DNA of 64,000 nt, taken from Aquimarina sp. MAR_2010_214 (lineage in GTDB: Bacteria > Bacteroidota > Bacteroidia > Flavobacteriales > Flavobacteriaceae). The stretch spans positions 1,922,001-1,986,000 of the forward strand of contig NZ_PJMS01000001.1 in the NCBI RefSeq assembly GCF_002846555.1, given 5' to 3'. Positions 55,858 to 64,000 of the stretch are shown piece after piece (positions within the stretch are counted from its first letter, which is position 1; each line of letters begins with the position of its first letter). Position numbers and translations under genes: made by a program. The notes below the pieces were generated by a model. The model saw only the letters and a list, made by a program, of their open reading frames with translations, was not told where the DNA came from and did no database searches.

Positions 55858-57825
55858 ATGATCCATAAGTCTACTATAGATGCTGTATTCGAAACTGCTC
55901 GGTTAGAAGAAGTAATAGGTGACTTTGTACAATTGAAAAAAGCAGGGAGTAATTTTAAAGGATTAAGCCCATTTAGTGATGAAAGAACCCCTTCTTTTAT
56001 GGTGTCACCTGTAAAGCAGATTTGGAAGGATTTTTCTAGTGGAAAAGGAGGTAATGTGGTCGCTTTTTTGATGGAACATGAGCATTTTACATATCCAGAA
56101 GCCATAAAATATTTGGCCAAAAAATATAATATAGAATTTGAAGAAACCGAGCAAACAGATGAACAAAAACAGCAGGCAGATGAAAGAGAAAGTATGTACT
56201 TGGTTAGTGAGTTTGCTAATACTTTTTTTCAGAATTCTTTACTTAAAACAGAGCAAGGTAAAGCCATTGGTTTAACCTATTTTAGAGAACGTGGATTTAC
56301 CGAAGAAACTATAAAAAAGTTTGGATTGGGGTATTCTCCTGATGTTTGGGATGCATTTACTGCAGCGGCTATTAAAAAAGGATATCAATTAAACTATCTG
56401 GAGAAAACTGGTCTTACCATAGTAAAAGAAGAAAAACAATTTGATCGCTTCAAAGGAAGAGTGATGTTTCCTATTCAATCAATGTCTGGTCGAGTTTTGG
56501 GCTTTGGAGGGAGAATTTTAACCAATGAGAAAAAAGCAGCAAAATATCTTAACTCCCCAGAGAGTGATATTTACCATAAAAGTAAGGTGCTTTATGGAAT
56601 TTATCATGCAAAACAAACTATTGCCAAAGAAGATAACTGTTATCTTGTAGAAGGGTACACAGATGTTATTCAATTTAATCAAACAGGAGTGACTAATGTG
56701 GTTTCTTCATCAGGTACAGCATTAACATCAGATCAAATTCGCTTAATTAGCAGGCTAACCAAGAATATCACAGTACTGTTTGATAGTGATGCTGCTGGAA
56801 TGAGAGCATCTATACGGGGGATTGATTTGATTCTTGAGCAAGGAATGAATGTTAAAGTCTGTAGTTTTCCTGATGGGGAAGATCCAGATAGTTTTGCCAA
56901 GCAAAATACACTAGAAGAACTAACCGAATATCTCGAAGAGAACGTTCAGGATTTTATTAGTTTTAAAGCGTCACTATTGCAACAAGAATCTAAGAACGAT
57001 CCTATTAAGAGGGCAGAATTGATTAGAGATATGGTAACTAGTATTTCTAAAATCCCGGATGTGATCAAACGAGAAATTTATGTCAAAGAATGTTCTCGAA
57101 TAATGGATGTTTCTGAAGATGTGTTGTTTGATACTTTGGCACAAATTCGTAATGTTGATGTAAAAGAAGATCGTAAACAGCAAAAACAACACCAGAAGTC
57201 ACTAGAAGTTGTAAAAACAGAAGCTGTAAAGTCTCCAAAGGTCGATGAACAATATGAACTGGAGCGAAAGATAATAGAGATATTATTACTTTACGGAAAC
57301 CGTGAAGAAGAGTTTGAAGATCTTGTCTTAAAAGAAAATGATGAAGGAGATCTTGTTTTAGAACCAGAAGTGCATACCACAAAAGTGTTTGAGAAAATAT
57401 ATCTCGATCTCCAGGATGATGAAGTAGAATTTACCAACAATAGTTTTAAAGATATATATGCTGTTTTGATTGAACAATTACATCAAAATGAGGAATTTAA
57501 AATCGAAAGCTTCATTAATCATATAGCCCCAGAAATAGCCTCAGAAATTACTGCTATCTTGATGAATGAGGAACGATATACATTGCATAGATGGGTAGAT
57601 ATGGAAATTCATGTAAAACAAAAGGATTTTACGATAGCTCAGTATGTAAGTGATATTATTTTAAATCTACGAAGATTCCTGATTAGTCAAAAAGTAGAAG
57701 AGCTCTCACAAGAAGTGAAAGCTCCAAATACCGATGCCGATAATAATCAAGAAACCATACAGGATATCATGGATTATCTGTCATTAAAAAGAATATTATC
57801 TGAGAAGCTAAATCGTGTAGTTTAG
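55858..57825 (+). CDS. dnaG: DNA primase
   Basis: A 655-residue primase. The N-terminal zinc-binding fold is recognisable (GLSPFSDERTPSFMVSP ... DFSSGKGGNVVAFLM), but all four ligand positions are changed: Ser37 and Ser40 where CPFH is expected, Asp58 and Ser61 where CFGC is expected. The TOPRIM catalytic core is intact (LVEGYTDVIQFNQTG, LFDSDAAGMRASIRG). The C-terminal part is the helicase-binding region. It converges with the response regulator gene, overlapping by 4 bp. Confidence 0.95.
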   Translation: MIHKSTIDAVFETARLEEVIGDFVQLKKAGSNFKGLSPFSDERTPSFMVSPVKQIWKDFSSGKGGNVVAFLMEHEHFTYPEAIKYLAKKYNIEFEETEQTDEQKQQADERESMYLVSEFANTFFQNSLLKTEQGKAIGLTYFRERGFTEETIKKFGLGYSPDVWDAFTAAAIKKGYQLNYLEKTGLTIVKEEKQFDRFKGRVMFPIQSMSGRVLGFGGRILTNEKKAAKYLNSPESDIYHKSKVLYGIYHAKQTIAKEDNCYLVEGYTDVIQFNQTGVTNVVSSSGTALTSDQIRLISRLTKNITVLFDSDAAGMRASIRGIDLILEQGMNVKVCSFPDGEDPDSFAKQNTLEELTEYLEENVQDFISFKASLLQQESKNDPIKRAELIRDMVTSISKIPDVIKREIYVKECSRIMDVSEDVLFDTLAQIRNVDVKEDRKQQKQHQKSLEVVKTEAVKSPKVDEQYELERKIIEILLLYGNREEEFEDLVLKENDEGDLVLEPEVHTTKVFEKIYLDLQDDEVEFTNNSFKDIYAVLIEQLHQNEEFKIESFINHIAPEIASEITAILMNEERYTLHRWVDMEIHVKQKDFTIAQYVSDIILNLRRFLISQKVEELSQEVKAPNTDADNNQETIQDIMDYLSLKRILSEKLNRVV

Positions 57826-58454
57826 CTAATATGTAATAATCTGGATTGATGAATTAGATCAGCAAGATTATCCACTTTTAGTTTTTTGAGTAGTCGCGTC
57901 TTATACGTACTTACCGTTTTTTCATTAATAGATAATGTAGAAGCTATATCTTTATTGCGTTTTCCAGAAGATAATAGGTTGAGTACTTCTATTTCTCGGG
58001 AGGATAGTTTCTTATATTTAACGACCATATTGTTTTCATTAGCATTTCCATTTGCTAACTGTTGTGTAAGGTTGTCATTTAAATATATACCACCTCTAGC
58101 AACGCGTTCGATTGCTTTTTTAAGTGTTTTTGTTGGTACTGTTTTGGATAAGTATGCAGAAGCTCCTGCTTTAATAGCACTTAGAGCATACATTTCTTCA
58201 GGATGAGAACTAAAAATAATTACTTTGATTCTAGGAAATTCTTTTTTAATTGTTCTCAATGCCATAATTCCATTGATTTGAGGTAAATCTAACTCCATAA
58301 TGAGGACATCTGGAGTACTAGCTTTCAAAACATCATACATCTCGTTTCCGTTACTTACTTTGCCAATGATCTCATAATCTTCTGAGTTGCGAAATAAAGA
58401 AACGATCCCCTTCCTTGTAATTGGATGATGATCTGCGATTAATACGGTTGTCAT
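57822..58454 (-). CDS. NarL/FixJ-type response regulator with atypical receiver
   Basis: A 210-residue regulator: receiver domain (1-120) and LuxR-type helix-turn-helix (about 145-205; LSSREIEVLNLLSSGKRNKDIASTLSINEKTVSTYKTRL). The phosphoacceptor position is Glu54 (IMELDLP) rather than Asp, and the acidic pocket reads ADHHP rather than ADDHP. The Lys (LSKT) and Ser/Thr switch (FSSHP) remain. It may therefore work without phosphorylation, perhaps locked active. No kinase is adjacent. Targets unknown. Confidence 0.94.
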   Translation of the reverse strand: MTTVLIADHHPITRKGIVSLFRNSEDYEIIGKVSNGNEMYDVLKASTPDVLIMELDLPQINGIMALRTIKKEFPRIKVIIFSSHPEEMYALSAIKAGASAYLSKTVPTKTLKKAIERVARGGIYLNDNLTQQLANGNANENNMVVKYKKLSSREIEVLNLLSSGKRNKDIASTLSINEKTVSTYKTRLLKKLKVDNLADLIHQSRLLHIS

Positions 58455-58593
58455 TCTTGTTTACGATTGTTTGTTAGTTTAATTTTAAGAGTTTAACATC
58501 TTAGGCTAGGGGTAATTTTTAAATCTTTGTGCAAAATTACTAAGAACTAGTCCTCGTAAACTTTTTTTTATGCGTTTATCGATAAAATGTTAA

Positions 58594-59382
58594 TTATAAT
58601 AGATTAACGGGTATTTTACACACCGGAATAGGGGTCATTTTGTGTTGGTTTACGGTATTTAGACGGATGAAAATTTTAAAAACCTCTTGCTCTCTTCCTT
58701 CAAAATCATCAATATCTTTGCCTTCATCTTTCATTTTCATAGCCCATTCTAATTCATCATAACTTGCTCCAATTTGATCTTCATCACTTCTGCTATCCCC
58801 AAATAAACCATCGGTTGGAGAGGCAATTTGTATAGAATTTGGAACTCCTAGAGCTTCTCCTATTGTGTAGACTTCACTTTTTAACAAATTTGCAATTGGA
58901 CTTAAATCCACCCCGCCATCTCCATATTTGGTGTAAAAACCAACTCCAAAATCTTCAACTTTATTACCTGTTCCTGCAACTAGATATTTGTATAAACCAG
59001 CGAAGTAATATAATGTAGACATTCTTAATCGTGCTCTGGTATTTGCTAATGACAGATCAAGCTGTGCACTAGGAGTTGTTTCAGGAACAACAGATTTAAA
59101 TTCTTCAAAAACAGGAGTTAGATCAACTCTAGTGTCAGAAACATTAGGAAACTTTTCTTTTAAATAAGCAATGTGCTCTTGTGCTCTGGTTACCTGACTC
59201 TGTGCTTGATGAATGGGCATTTCTACACAAAGTGTTTTTAATCCTGTTTTTGCGCATAAAGAAGAAGTAACAGCACTATCAATTCCTCCGCTTACACCAA
59301 TAACAAAACCTTCTATGTTAGCATTAGTAGCATACTCTTTTAACCAGTTTACAATATGATCAATTACTTTTTCTGTTTGCAT
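58594..59382 (-). CDS. nadE: NAD synthase, ammonia-dependent
   Basis: A 262-residue amidating enzyme converting deamido-NAD to NAD. The PP-loop is GVSGGIDSAV. NTRARLRMSTLYYFA and GNKVEDFGVGFYTKYGDGGVDLSPIANLLKSEV patterns match the family, as does PTDGLFGDSRSDEDQIGA. No glutaminase domain is fused, so ammonia is the likely nitrogen donor. It is transcribed divergently from gldB. Confidence 0.96.
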   Translation of the reverse strand: MQTEKVIDHIVNWLKEYATNANIEGFVIGVSGGIDSAVTSSLCAKTGLKTLCVEMPIHQAQSQVTRAQEHIAYLKEKFPNVSDTRVDLTPVFEEFKSVVPETTPSAQLDLSLANTRARLRMSTLYYFAGLYKYLVAGTGNKVEDFGVGFYTKYGDGGVDLSPIANLLKSEVYTIGEALGVPNSIQIASPTDGLFGDSRSDEDQIGASYDELEWAMKMKDEGKDIDDFEGREQEVFKIFIRLNTVNQHKMTPIPVCKIPVNLL

Positions 59383-59457
59383 TCTCTGTTGTTTGTTAAT
59401 GTTAATTTAAATCTGAATACTAAAATTATTTCAATTTTATACTTCGTATTTCGATCT

Positions 59458-59488
59458 TTGCCTGTGGTAATTTGATATCTTACCTTTG
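59458..59488 (+). promoter_or_regulatory. Bacteroidota-type promoter of gldB-gldC
   Basis: TTG at 59458-59460, 20-bp spacer, TACCTTTG at 59481-59488. It matches the -33/-7 consensus of Bacteroidota well and lies about 75 bp before the gldB ATG. Confidence 0.75.
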
Positions 59489-59563
59489 CGAATATAAAAT
59501 TAATAAAAAAAGATGGCGTTTTGGAATAGTAGAAATTATTTAGAGAGATATTATAATTTTGGA

Positions 59564-60532
59564 ATGAATAGTATTAAGTATTTAAAGTTTGCCATTGTTT
59601 TTTGTGTATTATTTTCTTGCTCAAGCGAAAGTAAAGTAGATAAAGAAGTTGCTGAAATCCCGGTAGAGATTAAAATTGAACGTTTTGATCGATTATTTGC
59701 TGAAGTAACGCAAGAAAACTTACCTGATCTTAAAAAAGAATATCCTTTTTTATTTTCAGAAAAGTATGCGGATAGTGTGTGGGTCAAAAGATCTCGAGAT
59801 ACAATACAGCAAGAAGTGAACAAAGAAGTAGAAAAAACTTTTTCTGATTTTTCTTCAGAGGAAAATGAATTGCATTCACTTTTTCAGCGTATTAAATATT
59901 ATTTCCCAGAAATTAAAGAACCTAGAGTGGTTACAATTACCAATGATGTAGATTATCATAATAAGGTGGTACTTTCAAAAGGATTACTTATTATTTCATT
60001 GGATACCTATTTAGGTAAGGATCATCATTTCTATGAAGGAATTCAAAAATATTTAAGACAGCATTTTGATAGGCAATATATAGTGCCAGATGTAGCTTCT
60101 ATGTATGCCAAAAATCAGATAGGACCGATCAGAGATAGAACATTTTTGGGTAATCTTGTATCCTTTGGAAAAGAACTGTATCTAAAAAATTTGCTTTTAC
60201 CCGGTTTTAGCGATGCCAGAAAAATAGGATATACCGAAGAACAGTATGCCTGGGCAAAAGCTAATGAAGAACAAATCTGGAGGTATTTCATAGATCGCCA
60301 ATTATTATATAGTACAGATAGTACTCTTATGCCTAGATTTTTATACCCTGGGCCTTTTTCAAAATTTTATTTAGAAGAAATTGATAAAGAAGCGCCAGAT
60401 AGAATAGGGCAATTTATAGGATGGAGGATTGTAACTTCGTATATGAAAAATAACAATGTATCTTTGCGGCAATTAATAGTGGCAGATGCCGAAACGATTT
60501 TTAACAGATCAAAATATAAACCCAAAAAATAA
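59564..60532 (+). CDS. gldB: gliding motility lipoprotein GldB
   Basis: A 322-residue lipoprotein. An in-frame ATG lies 51 bp upstream, but ATG 59564 gives a proper signal MNSIKYLKFAIVFCVLFSC with Cys19. The mature protein contains EIKIERFDRLFAEV and PEIKEPRVVTITNDVDYHNKV, as in GldB of flavobacteria. GldB is needed for gliding and for stability of the gliding/type IX machinery in Flavobacterium johnsoniae. It overlaps gldC by one base (TAATG). Confidence 0.93.
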   Translation: MNSIKYLKFAIVFCVLFSCSSESKVDKEVAEIPVEIKIERFDRLFAEVTQENLPDLKKEYPFLFSEKYADSVWVKRSRDTIQQEVNKEVEKTFSDFSSEENELHSLFQRIKYYFPEIKEPRVVTITNDVDYHNKVVLSKGLLIISLDTYLGKDHHFYEGIQKYLRQHFDRQYIVPDVASMYAKNQIGPIRDRTFLGNLVSFGKELYLKNLLLPGFSDARKIGYTEEQYAWAKANEEQIWRYFIDRQLLYSTDSTLMPRFLYPGPFSKFYLEEIDKEAPDRIGQFIGWRIVTSYMKNNNVSLRQLIVADAETIFNRSKYKPKK

Positions 60533-60870
60533 TGGCGAACAATCATAAATCAGAAATAAAAATAGATATAGAGTTAGATGAAAATAGAATTCCAGAAAAA
60601 TTAAAGTGGACAGCACAAGATGGAGGTGTAGAGAACGAAGAGACCAAAGCAATGCTGCTATCTGTATGGAATAGCGAGAATAAAGAAAGTCTTCGTATTG
60701 ATTTATGGACCAAAGATATGCCCGTAGACGAAATGAAGATCTTTTTTCATCAAACATTAGTCGCTATGAGCGATACTTTTTATCGAGCTACCCAAGACGA
60801 AAAAATGTCGGCAACTATGAAAGATTTTTGTGATTACTTTGCTGAAAAACTAGAGCTTAAGCAAAAATAA
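60532..60870 (+). CDS. gldC: gliding motility protein GldC
   Basis: A 112-residue cytoplasmic protein with no signal peptide: KSEIKIDIELDENRIPEKL, WTAQDGGVENEETKAMLLS and DMPVDEMKIFFHQTLVAM. These and its place directly after gldB, with a one-base overlap, identify GldC. Its exact role is unknown; loss in F. johnsoniae impairs gliding partly. Confidence 0.93.
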   Translation: MANNHKSEIKIDIELDENRIPEKLKWTAQDGGVENEETKAMLLSVWNSENKESLRIDLWTKDMPVDEMKIFFHQTLVAMSDTFYRATQDEKMSATMKDFCDYFAEKLELKQK

Positions 60871-60914
60871 TGATTTGTTTTTTTTTGAAATGTTTCATCA
60901 ACTTTGTTGACTAA

Positions 60915-61298
60915 ATGTCCAAAATCGAAACGTTGAAAAAAACTTTGTTTTTTGTGTATAATGCCAAGTCAGATATTTGGAATAAGTATCTTGATATTTT
61001 TCATAAAACTATGAGTCCGACTACATATTCATGTGACCTTTGTAGTCTTACTCATGGTAATTTTTCAGAAAAAAAAGTATGGAAAGATTTTAGAGAAAAT
61101 TCTGATCATGAATTCGTGTTTATGTATAAAGATGAGTTTTTAGGCACGATTTCAAGCCTAGAACGCAAAAATCTTATTTTTCCAATCATTTTTCAAAAAC
61201 ATGGAGAAAATATTGATTTATTATTTGATTCTGAAAAGTTATCGTCTTTAAATTCTGTAGAGGAATTAATAGAATCTTTAAAAAAGAAAATAAGCTAA
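60915..61298 (+). CDS. conserved-looking protein of unknown function
   Basis: A 127-residue soluble protein containing CDLCSLTHGNFSEKKVW, a CxxC beside a SLTHG motif, and an all alpha/beta ending (VEELIESLKKKIS). No signal peptide or membrane helix. The CxxC suggests a metal or redox site, but the family is not recognised. It lies 44 bp after gldC, perhaps on the same transcript, and converges with engB, overlapping by 4 bp. Confidence 0.8.
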   Translation: MSKIETLKKTLFFVYNAKSDIWNKYLDIFHKTMSPTTYSCDLCSLTHGNFSEKKVWKDFRENSDHEFVFMYKDEFLGTISSLERKNLIFPIIFQKHGENIDLLFDSEKLSSLNSVEELIESLKKKIS

Positions 61299-61900
61299 GA
61301 TTTTTTTAGCTGCGAATTAATTTCTGCTATGTAGTTAAGTACATCTTCTTTCCCCAACCCAGAAGAAGATGAGGTGATAAAATAATTAGGCATTTCTTCC
61401 CAGTATTTGAGCATTTCTTCAGTATACGCACTTATTTGATTGGGTAACTTATTTTTTGAAAGCTTATCAGCTTTTGTGAAAATAATAGAAAATGGTATTT
61501 GATTTTCACCCAGCCATTGCATAAACTCAAGATCTATTTTTTGTGGTTCATGACGACAATCTACTAATACAAAGGCATTAACTAATTGTACTCGTTTTGA
61601 GAAGTACGCCGTAATAAATTTCTGAAATACTTTTTTTGAAGATTTTGATACTCTGGCATATCCATACCCTGGTAAATCAACTAAAAACCAAGTTTTATTA
61701 ATGATAAAATGATTAATTAGTTGTGTTTTTCCTGGTCTTCCAGAGGTTTTAGCAAGGCTCTTCCGGCTGGTAAGCATATTGATCAATGAGGATTTGCCAA
61801 CATTAGATCTGCCTATAAATGCATATTCAGGGAGTTTGTCCTTAGGGCATTTAGCAACATCACTATTGCTCATTACAAATTCAGCGCTACTAATCTTCAT
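61295..61900 (-). CDS. engB: ribosome biogenesis GTPase EngB/YsxC
   Basis: A 201-residue GTPase needed for large-subunit assembly. G1 GRSNVGKSS, G3 DLPGYGYA (the YihA/EngB form of DxxG), G4 TKAD and G5 SSSSG are all seen in order. Length is right for the family. The ATG at 61898-61900 is 14 bp after the stop of the upstream hydrolase gene, so the two are co-transcribed. Confidence 0.96.
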   Translation of the reverse strand: MKISSAEFVMSNSDVAKCPKDKLPEYAFIGRSNVGKSSLINMLTSRKSLAKTSGRPGKTQLINHFIINKTWFLVDLPGYGYARVSKSSKKVFQKFITAYFSKRVQLVNAFVLVDCRHEPQKIDLEFMQWLGENQIPFSIIFTKADKLSKNKLPNQISAYTEEMLKYWEEMPNYFITSSSSGLGKEDVLNYIAEINSQLKKS

Positions 61901-61914
61901 TGTATCAATTATGA

Positions 61915-62685
61915 TTAGAAGTTACGTTCTTGTAACCAATTGTATAGTAATTGGTTAAATTCTTCTGGATGTTCCATCATAGCAGCATGACCACATTTGT
62001 CAATCCAATACAAGTCAGAGTCAGGTAATAAACGATTAAAATCATCTGCAACTTCTGGAGGGGTGACATTGTCATTTTTTCCCCAAATAATACAAGTTGG
62101 AGTATTCATTTTTGGTAAGTCTTTTGCCATGTTATGTCGAATAGCGCTCTTGGCAATAGCAAGAGTTCTGATTAACTTATTTCGATCATTAACAGTAGCG
62201 TATACTTCATCTACAATTTCTTTGGTAGCAATTTCGGCATCATAAAATACATTTTCAGCTTTAGCTTTGATATATTCATAATCACCTCGTTTAGGGTAGC
62301 TTTCACCCATGGCACTTTCATAAAGGCCAGAACTTCCGGTTATAATCAGACCTTTTACTTTTTCAGGAAACATTTTGGTGCATAAAAGAGCAATATGTCC
62401 TCCTAGAGAGTTCCCTAAAAGTATAACTTCTTTATCACCATATCCTAAGTGGTCTATAAAATCTTTAAGGTACCTGGCATAAGTACTAACTTTTGTTTTT
62501 AGCAAAGGTAAAGTGTATACAGGGAGTTCTGGAATCAGTACCTTATACCCATGTTCAGGGAAGTAAGAACCAACACCTTCAAAATTACTCAAACCACCCA
62601 TCAGTCCATGTAAAATAATGATTGGTGTGCCTTTTCCTAAATCTAGATAACTAAATTTTCCGTCTTTTTTTAATTCGTGCTTCAT
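61915..62685 (-). CDS. alpha/beta hydrolase
   Basis: A 256-residue alpha/beta-fold hydrolase. The nucleophile elbow is GNSLGGH, the oxyanion HG motif IILHGLMGG, the acid in IIWGKNDNVTPP and the base His in CGHAAMMEHPEEF. No signal peptide, so cytoplasmic. Such proteins may be esterases or thioesterases; the substrate cannot be told. It sits just upstream of engB, which may only reflect co-transcription. Confidence 0.94.
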   Translation of the reverse strand: MKHELKKDGKFSYLDLGKGTPIIILHGLMGGLSNFEGVGSYFPEHGYKVLIPELPVYTLPLLKTKVSTYARYLKDFIDHLGYGDKEVILLGNSLGGHIALLCTKMFPEKVKGLIITGSSGLYESAMGESYPKRGDYEYIKAKAENVFYDAEIATKEIVDEVYATVNDRNKLIRTLAIAKSAIRHNMAKDLPKMNTPTCIIWGKNDNVTPPEVADDFNRLLPDSDLYWIDKCGHAAMMEHPEEFNQLLYNWLQERNF

Positions 62686-62988
62686 TAATACTTCTTACAA
62701 GAATTAAAAGCAAATATAGCATTTTCATAATTAGTTTTGGGTTTTTTTATTAATACTACAGAATGAATTTTTATATTTTTTTTTTAGATCGATTATTTCT
62801 ATCTCAAATTAGGTCAGAGCAAGAATTTACAAGTGTTTCCGTAGTGTGCTGATAAACAAAATCTTAAAGTTTTTGGCCGTTACGAGTTTACTGTTTAGAA
62901 GACAACTTATTAACAATGTGGTAAATTGTGGTAAAAAGTGGTAATTTTTTCAATATATTTGACTAATTAAACGTTTAGGGAAGTAAAA
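62686..62988. other. mraZ control region
   Basis: Divergent intergenic region between the hydrolase and mraZ. It holds the GTGGTAA repeats and a TATATTTG -7-like box at 62954-62961. Confidence 0.65.
62918..62944 (+). promoter_or_regulatory. MraZ-box-like operator: three GTGGTAA repeats at 10-bp spacing
   Basis: GTGGTAA at 62918, 62928 and 62938, exactly one helical turn apart, just upstream of a TATATTTG box (62954-62961). MraZ is a ring-forming repressor known to bind short GTG-containing direct repeats with 10-bp period before its own operon. A fourth GTGGTAA overlaps the mraZ start codon (62989-62995). Autoregulation is the likely role. Confidence 0.75.
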
Positions 62989-63456
62989 GTGGTAAATCTA
63001 ATCGGTACATACGAGTGTAAGGCAGACGCTAAGGGACGTCTAATGATGCCTGTGGCTTTTAAGAAGCAACTCTCGCCTGTGTTACAAGATGGATTTGTAT
63101 TAAAAAGAGCCGTTTTTCAATCTTGTTTGGAGTTGTATCCGATGGAAGAGTGGAATCTTTTAATGCAAAAAATGAATAAACTCAACCGCTTTAAAAAGAA
63201 AAACAATGATTTTATCAGAAAGTTTACTGCAGGTGTAAAAGTAGTAGAAATTGATGCAGCTGGTCGTCTTTTGATTCCAAAAGATCTAGTTGATTTTGCT
63301 GGAATTACTAAAGACTTAGTGTTGTCATCTGCTGTGAATATTATAGAGATTTGGGACAAAGATCAATATGAAAAGGCAATTGATGATGCAGCTGTAGATT
63401 TTGCAGATTTGGCAGAAGAAGTAATGGGGTTTGATGACGAAATAGATAATGATTAA
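62989..63456 (+). CDS. mraZ: transcriptional regulator MraZ
   Basis: A 155-residue protein with two SpoVT/AbrB-like (MraZ) domains: GTYECKADAKGRLMMPVAFK near the start and KVVEIDAAGRLLIPKDLVDFAG in the middle (each with the DxxGR core). It begins with GTG at 62989. It represses the division and cell-wall cluster that starts here, binding the repeats upstream. A long acidic C-terminal tail (DDAAVDFADLAEEVMGFDDE) is present. rsmH follows 81 bp later. Confidence 0.96.
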   Translation: MVNLIGTYECKADAKGRLMMPVAFKKQLSPVLQDGFVLKRAVFQSCLELYPMEEWNLLMQKMNKLNRFKKKNNDFIRKFTAGVKVVEIDAAGRLLIPKDLVDFAGITKDLVLSSAVNIIEIWDKDQYEKAIDDAAVDFADLAEEVMGFDDEIDND

Positions 63457-63537
63457 TAGAGGTTAAAACGCTTATTCTAATAAAGAGTAGTAGACGTTTA
63501 ACTTTTGTTTAAGCTATTAGAAACTAGAAAAGAAGAG

Positions 63538-64000
63538 ATGGAAGAGATGGAATATCATAACCCGGTTTTACTTAAAGAAACTGTAGATGGTCTGGCGGTA
63601 AAGCCAAATGGAATCTATGTCGATGTGACATTTGGGGGAGGAGGTCATTCTAGTGAAATTCTGAAACGATTAGGACCAGAAGGGAAATTATTTGCTTTTG
63701 ATCAGGATCAGGATGCTTTGGGAAATGCAATTGATGATGATCGATTTACTTTAATAAATGAAAACTTTAGATTCATTAAACGATTCCTTCGATTCTACGG
63801 AGTTAAAAAAGTAGATGGGATTTTGGGGGATTTTGGGGTTTCTTCACATCAATTTGATGTAGCAGATAGGGGCTTTTCTACTAGGTTTGAAGCAGATCTG
63901 GATATGAGGATGAATCAAAGTGGAGAAATATCAGCTTATCATGTAATCAATGAATATGATGAATCTGACCTAAGAGTAATGTTTCTACAATATGGAGAAT
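63538..64000 (+). CDS. rsmH: 16S rRNA (cytosine(1402)-N4)-methyltransferase, 5' part
   Basis: Open from ATG 63538 to the window edge (154 codons seen). The residues after the start include YHNPVLLKETVDGL and DVTFGGGGHSSEIL, the SAM-binding loop of RsmH. FAFDQDQDALG and GDFGVSSHQFDVADRGFSTRFEADLDMRM follow as in the family. It N4-methylates C1402 of 16S rRNA with SAM. Its place after mraZ marks the start of the division/cell-wall cluster. A second in-frame ATG at 63547 is possible. Confidence 0.95.
   Translation, partial: MEEMEYHNPVLLKETVDGLAVKPNGIYVDVTFGGGGHSSEILKRLGPEGKLFAFDQDQDALGNAIDDDRFTLINENFRFIKRFLRFYGVKKVDGILGDFGVSSHQFDVADRGFSTRFEADLDMRMNQSGEISAYHVINEYDESDLRVMFLQYGE

Noticed and set aside
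57886..58206. 106-codon plus-strand frame
   Set aside because: Antisense of the NarL-type regulator gene, which has a full HTH domain on the minus strand.

Overview
The window looks like chromosome of a gliding marine-type member of the Bacteroidota, family Flavobacteriaceae (an Aquimarina-like genus would fit; this is inference). The evidence is the low GC content, gliding genes gldA, gldB and gldC, a type IX secretion sorting domain, many SCxx lipoprotein signal peptides, promoters of the TTG-N20-TAnnTTTG kind, and flavobacterial gene orders such as dnaG / response regulator / nadE / gldBC. No rRNA, tRNA, CRISPR array, insertion sequence or prophage was seen.

Layout. 1-1.6 kb: the start of a secreted protein running off the left edge, a long inverted repeat, and a small lipoprotein. 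1.9-9.8 kb: an assimilatory sulfate reduction operon (DUF2061 protein, cysH, cysD, cysN, a HEPN-fused sulfite reductase, two siroheme genes, a ferredoxin reductase) behind two copies of an operator-like motif. 10.2-12 kb: a membrane acyltransferase-like protein and a 2Fe-2S ferredoxin. 12-14.2 kb: a decayed gene and an astacin-type metalloprotease lipoprotein. 14.4-19.9 kb: a SAM-I riboswitch followed by a split metH, a DinB protein and metF. 20.1-23.7 kb: three cell-envelope proteins. 23.9-28 kb: a multi-PAS kinase with response regulator, and gldA. 28.3-32.5 kb: a family 1 glycosidase and threonine catabolism (an Lrp-type regulator divergent from tdh-kbl).

32.6-36.8 kb is the most striking part. 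A four-gene phenylalanine/tyrosine operon (prephenate dehydratase, aminotransferase, prephenate dehydrogenase, DAHP synthase-chorismate mutase) is preceded by a 25-codon leader ORF with a Phe/Tyr codon run, a competing antiterminator segment and an intrinsic terminator. This is a textbook-style translation-coupled attenuator in a phylum where such devices are rarely described.

37-45.7 kb: rsgA, dtd, a pair of DUF3857 proteins, a MazG-like protein, aroA and queA. 46-51.9 kb: a chalcone isomerase-like/DUF2147 fusion, rlmN, a polyprenyl synthetase, and an ECF sigma / anti-sigma-like / outer-membrane-protein operon. 52.4-55.7 kb: a large T9SS-exported protein. 55.9-64 kb: dnaG (zinc ligands replaced), an atypical NarL-type regulator, nadE, gldB-gldC, engB, a hydrolase, and the start of the division/cell-wall cluster (mraZ, rsmH) with three MraZ-box-like repeats spaced exactly 10 bp apart.

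How the genes work together. The sulfur operon supplies sulfide, and the siroheme genes and ferredoxin reductase in the same operon supply the cofactor and electrons for its sulfite reductase. The riboswitch-controlled metH/metF operon then uses the sulfur in methionine. Aromatic synthesis is covered by DAHP synthase and aroA at the two ends of the shikimate route and by the attenuated operon for the terminal steps.
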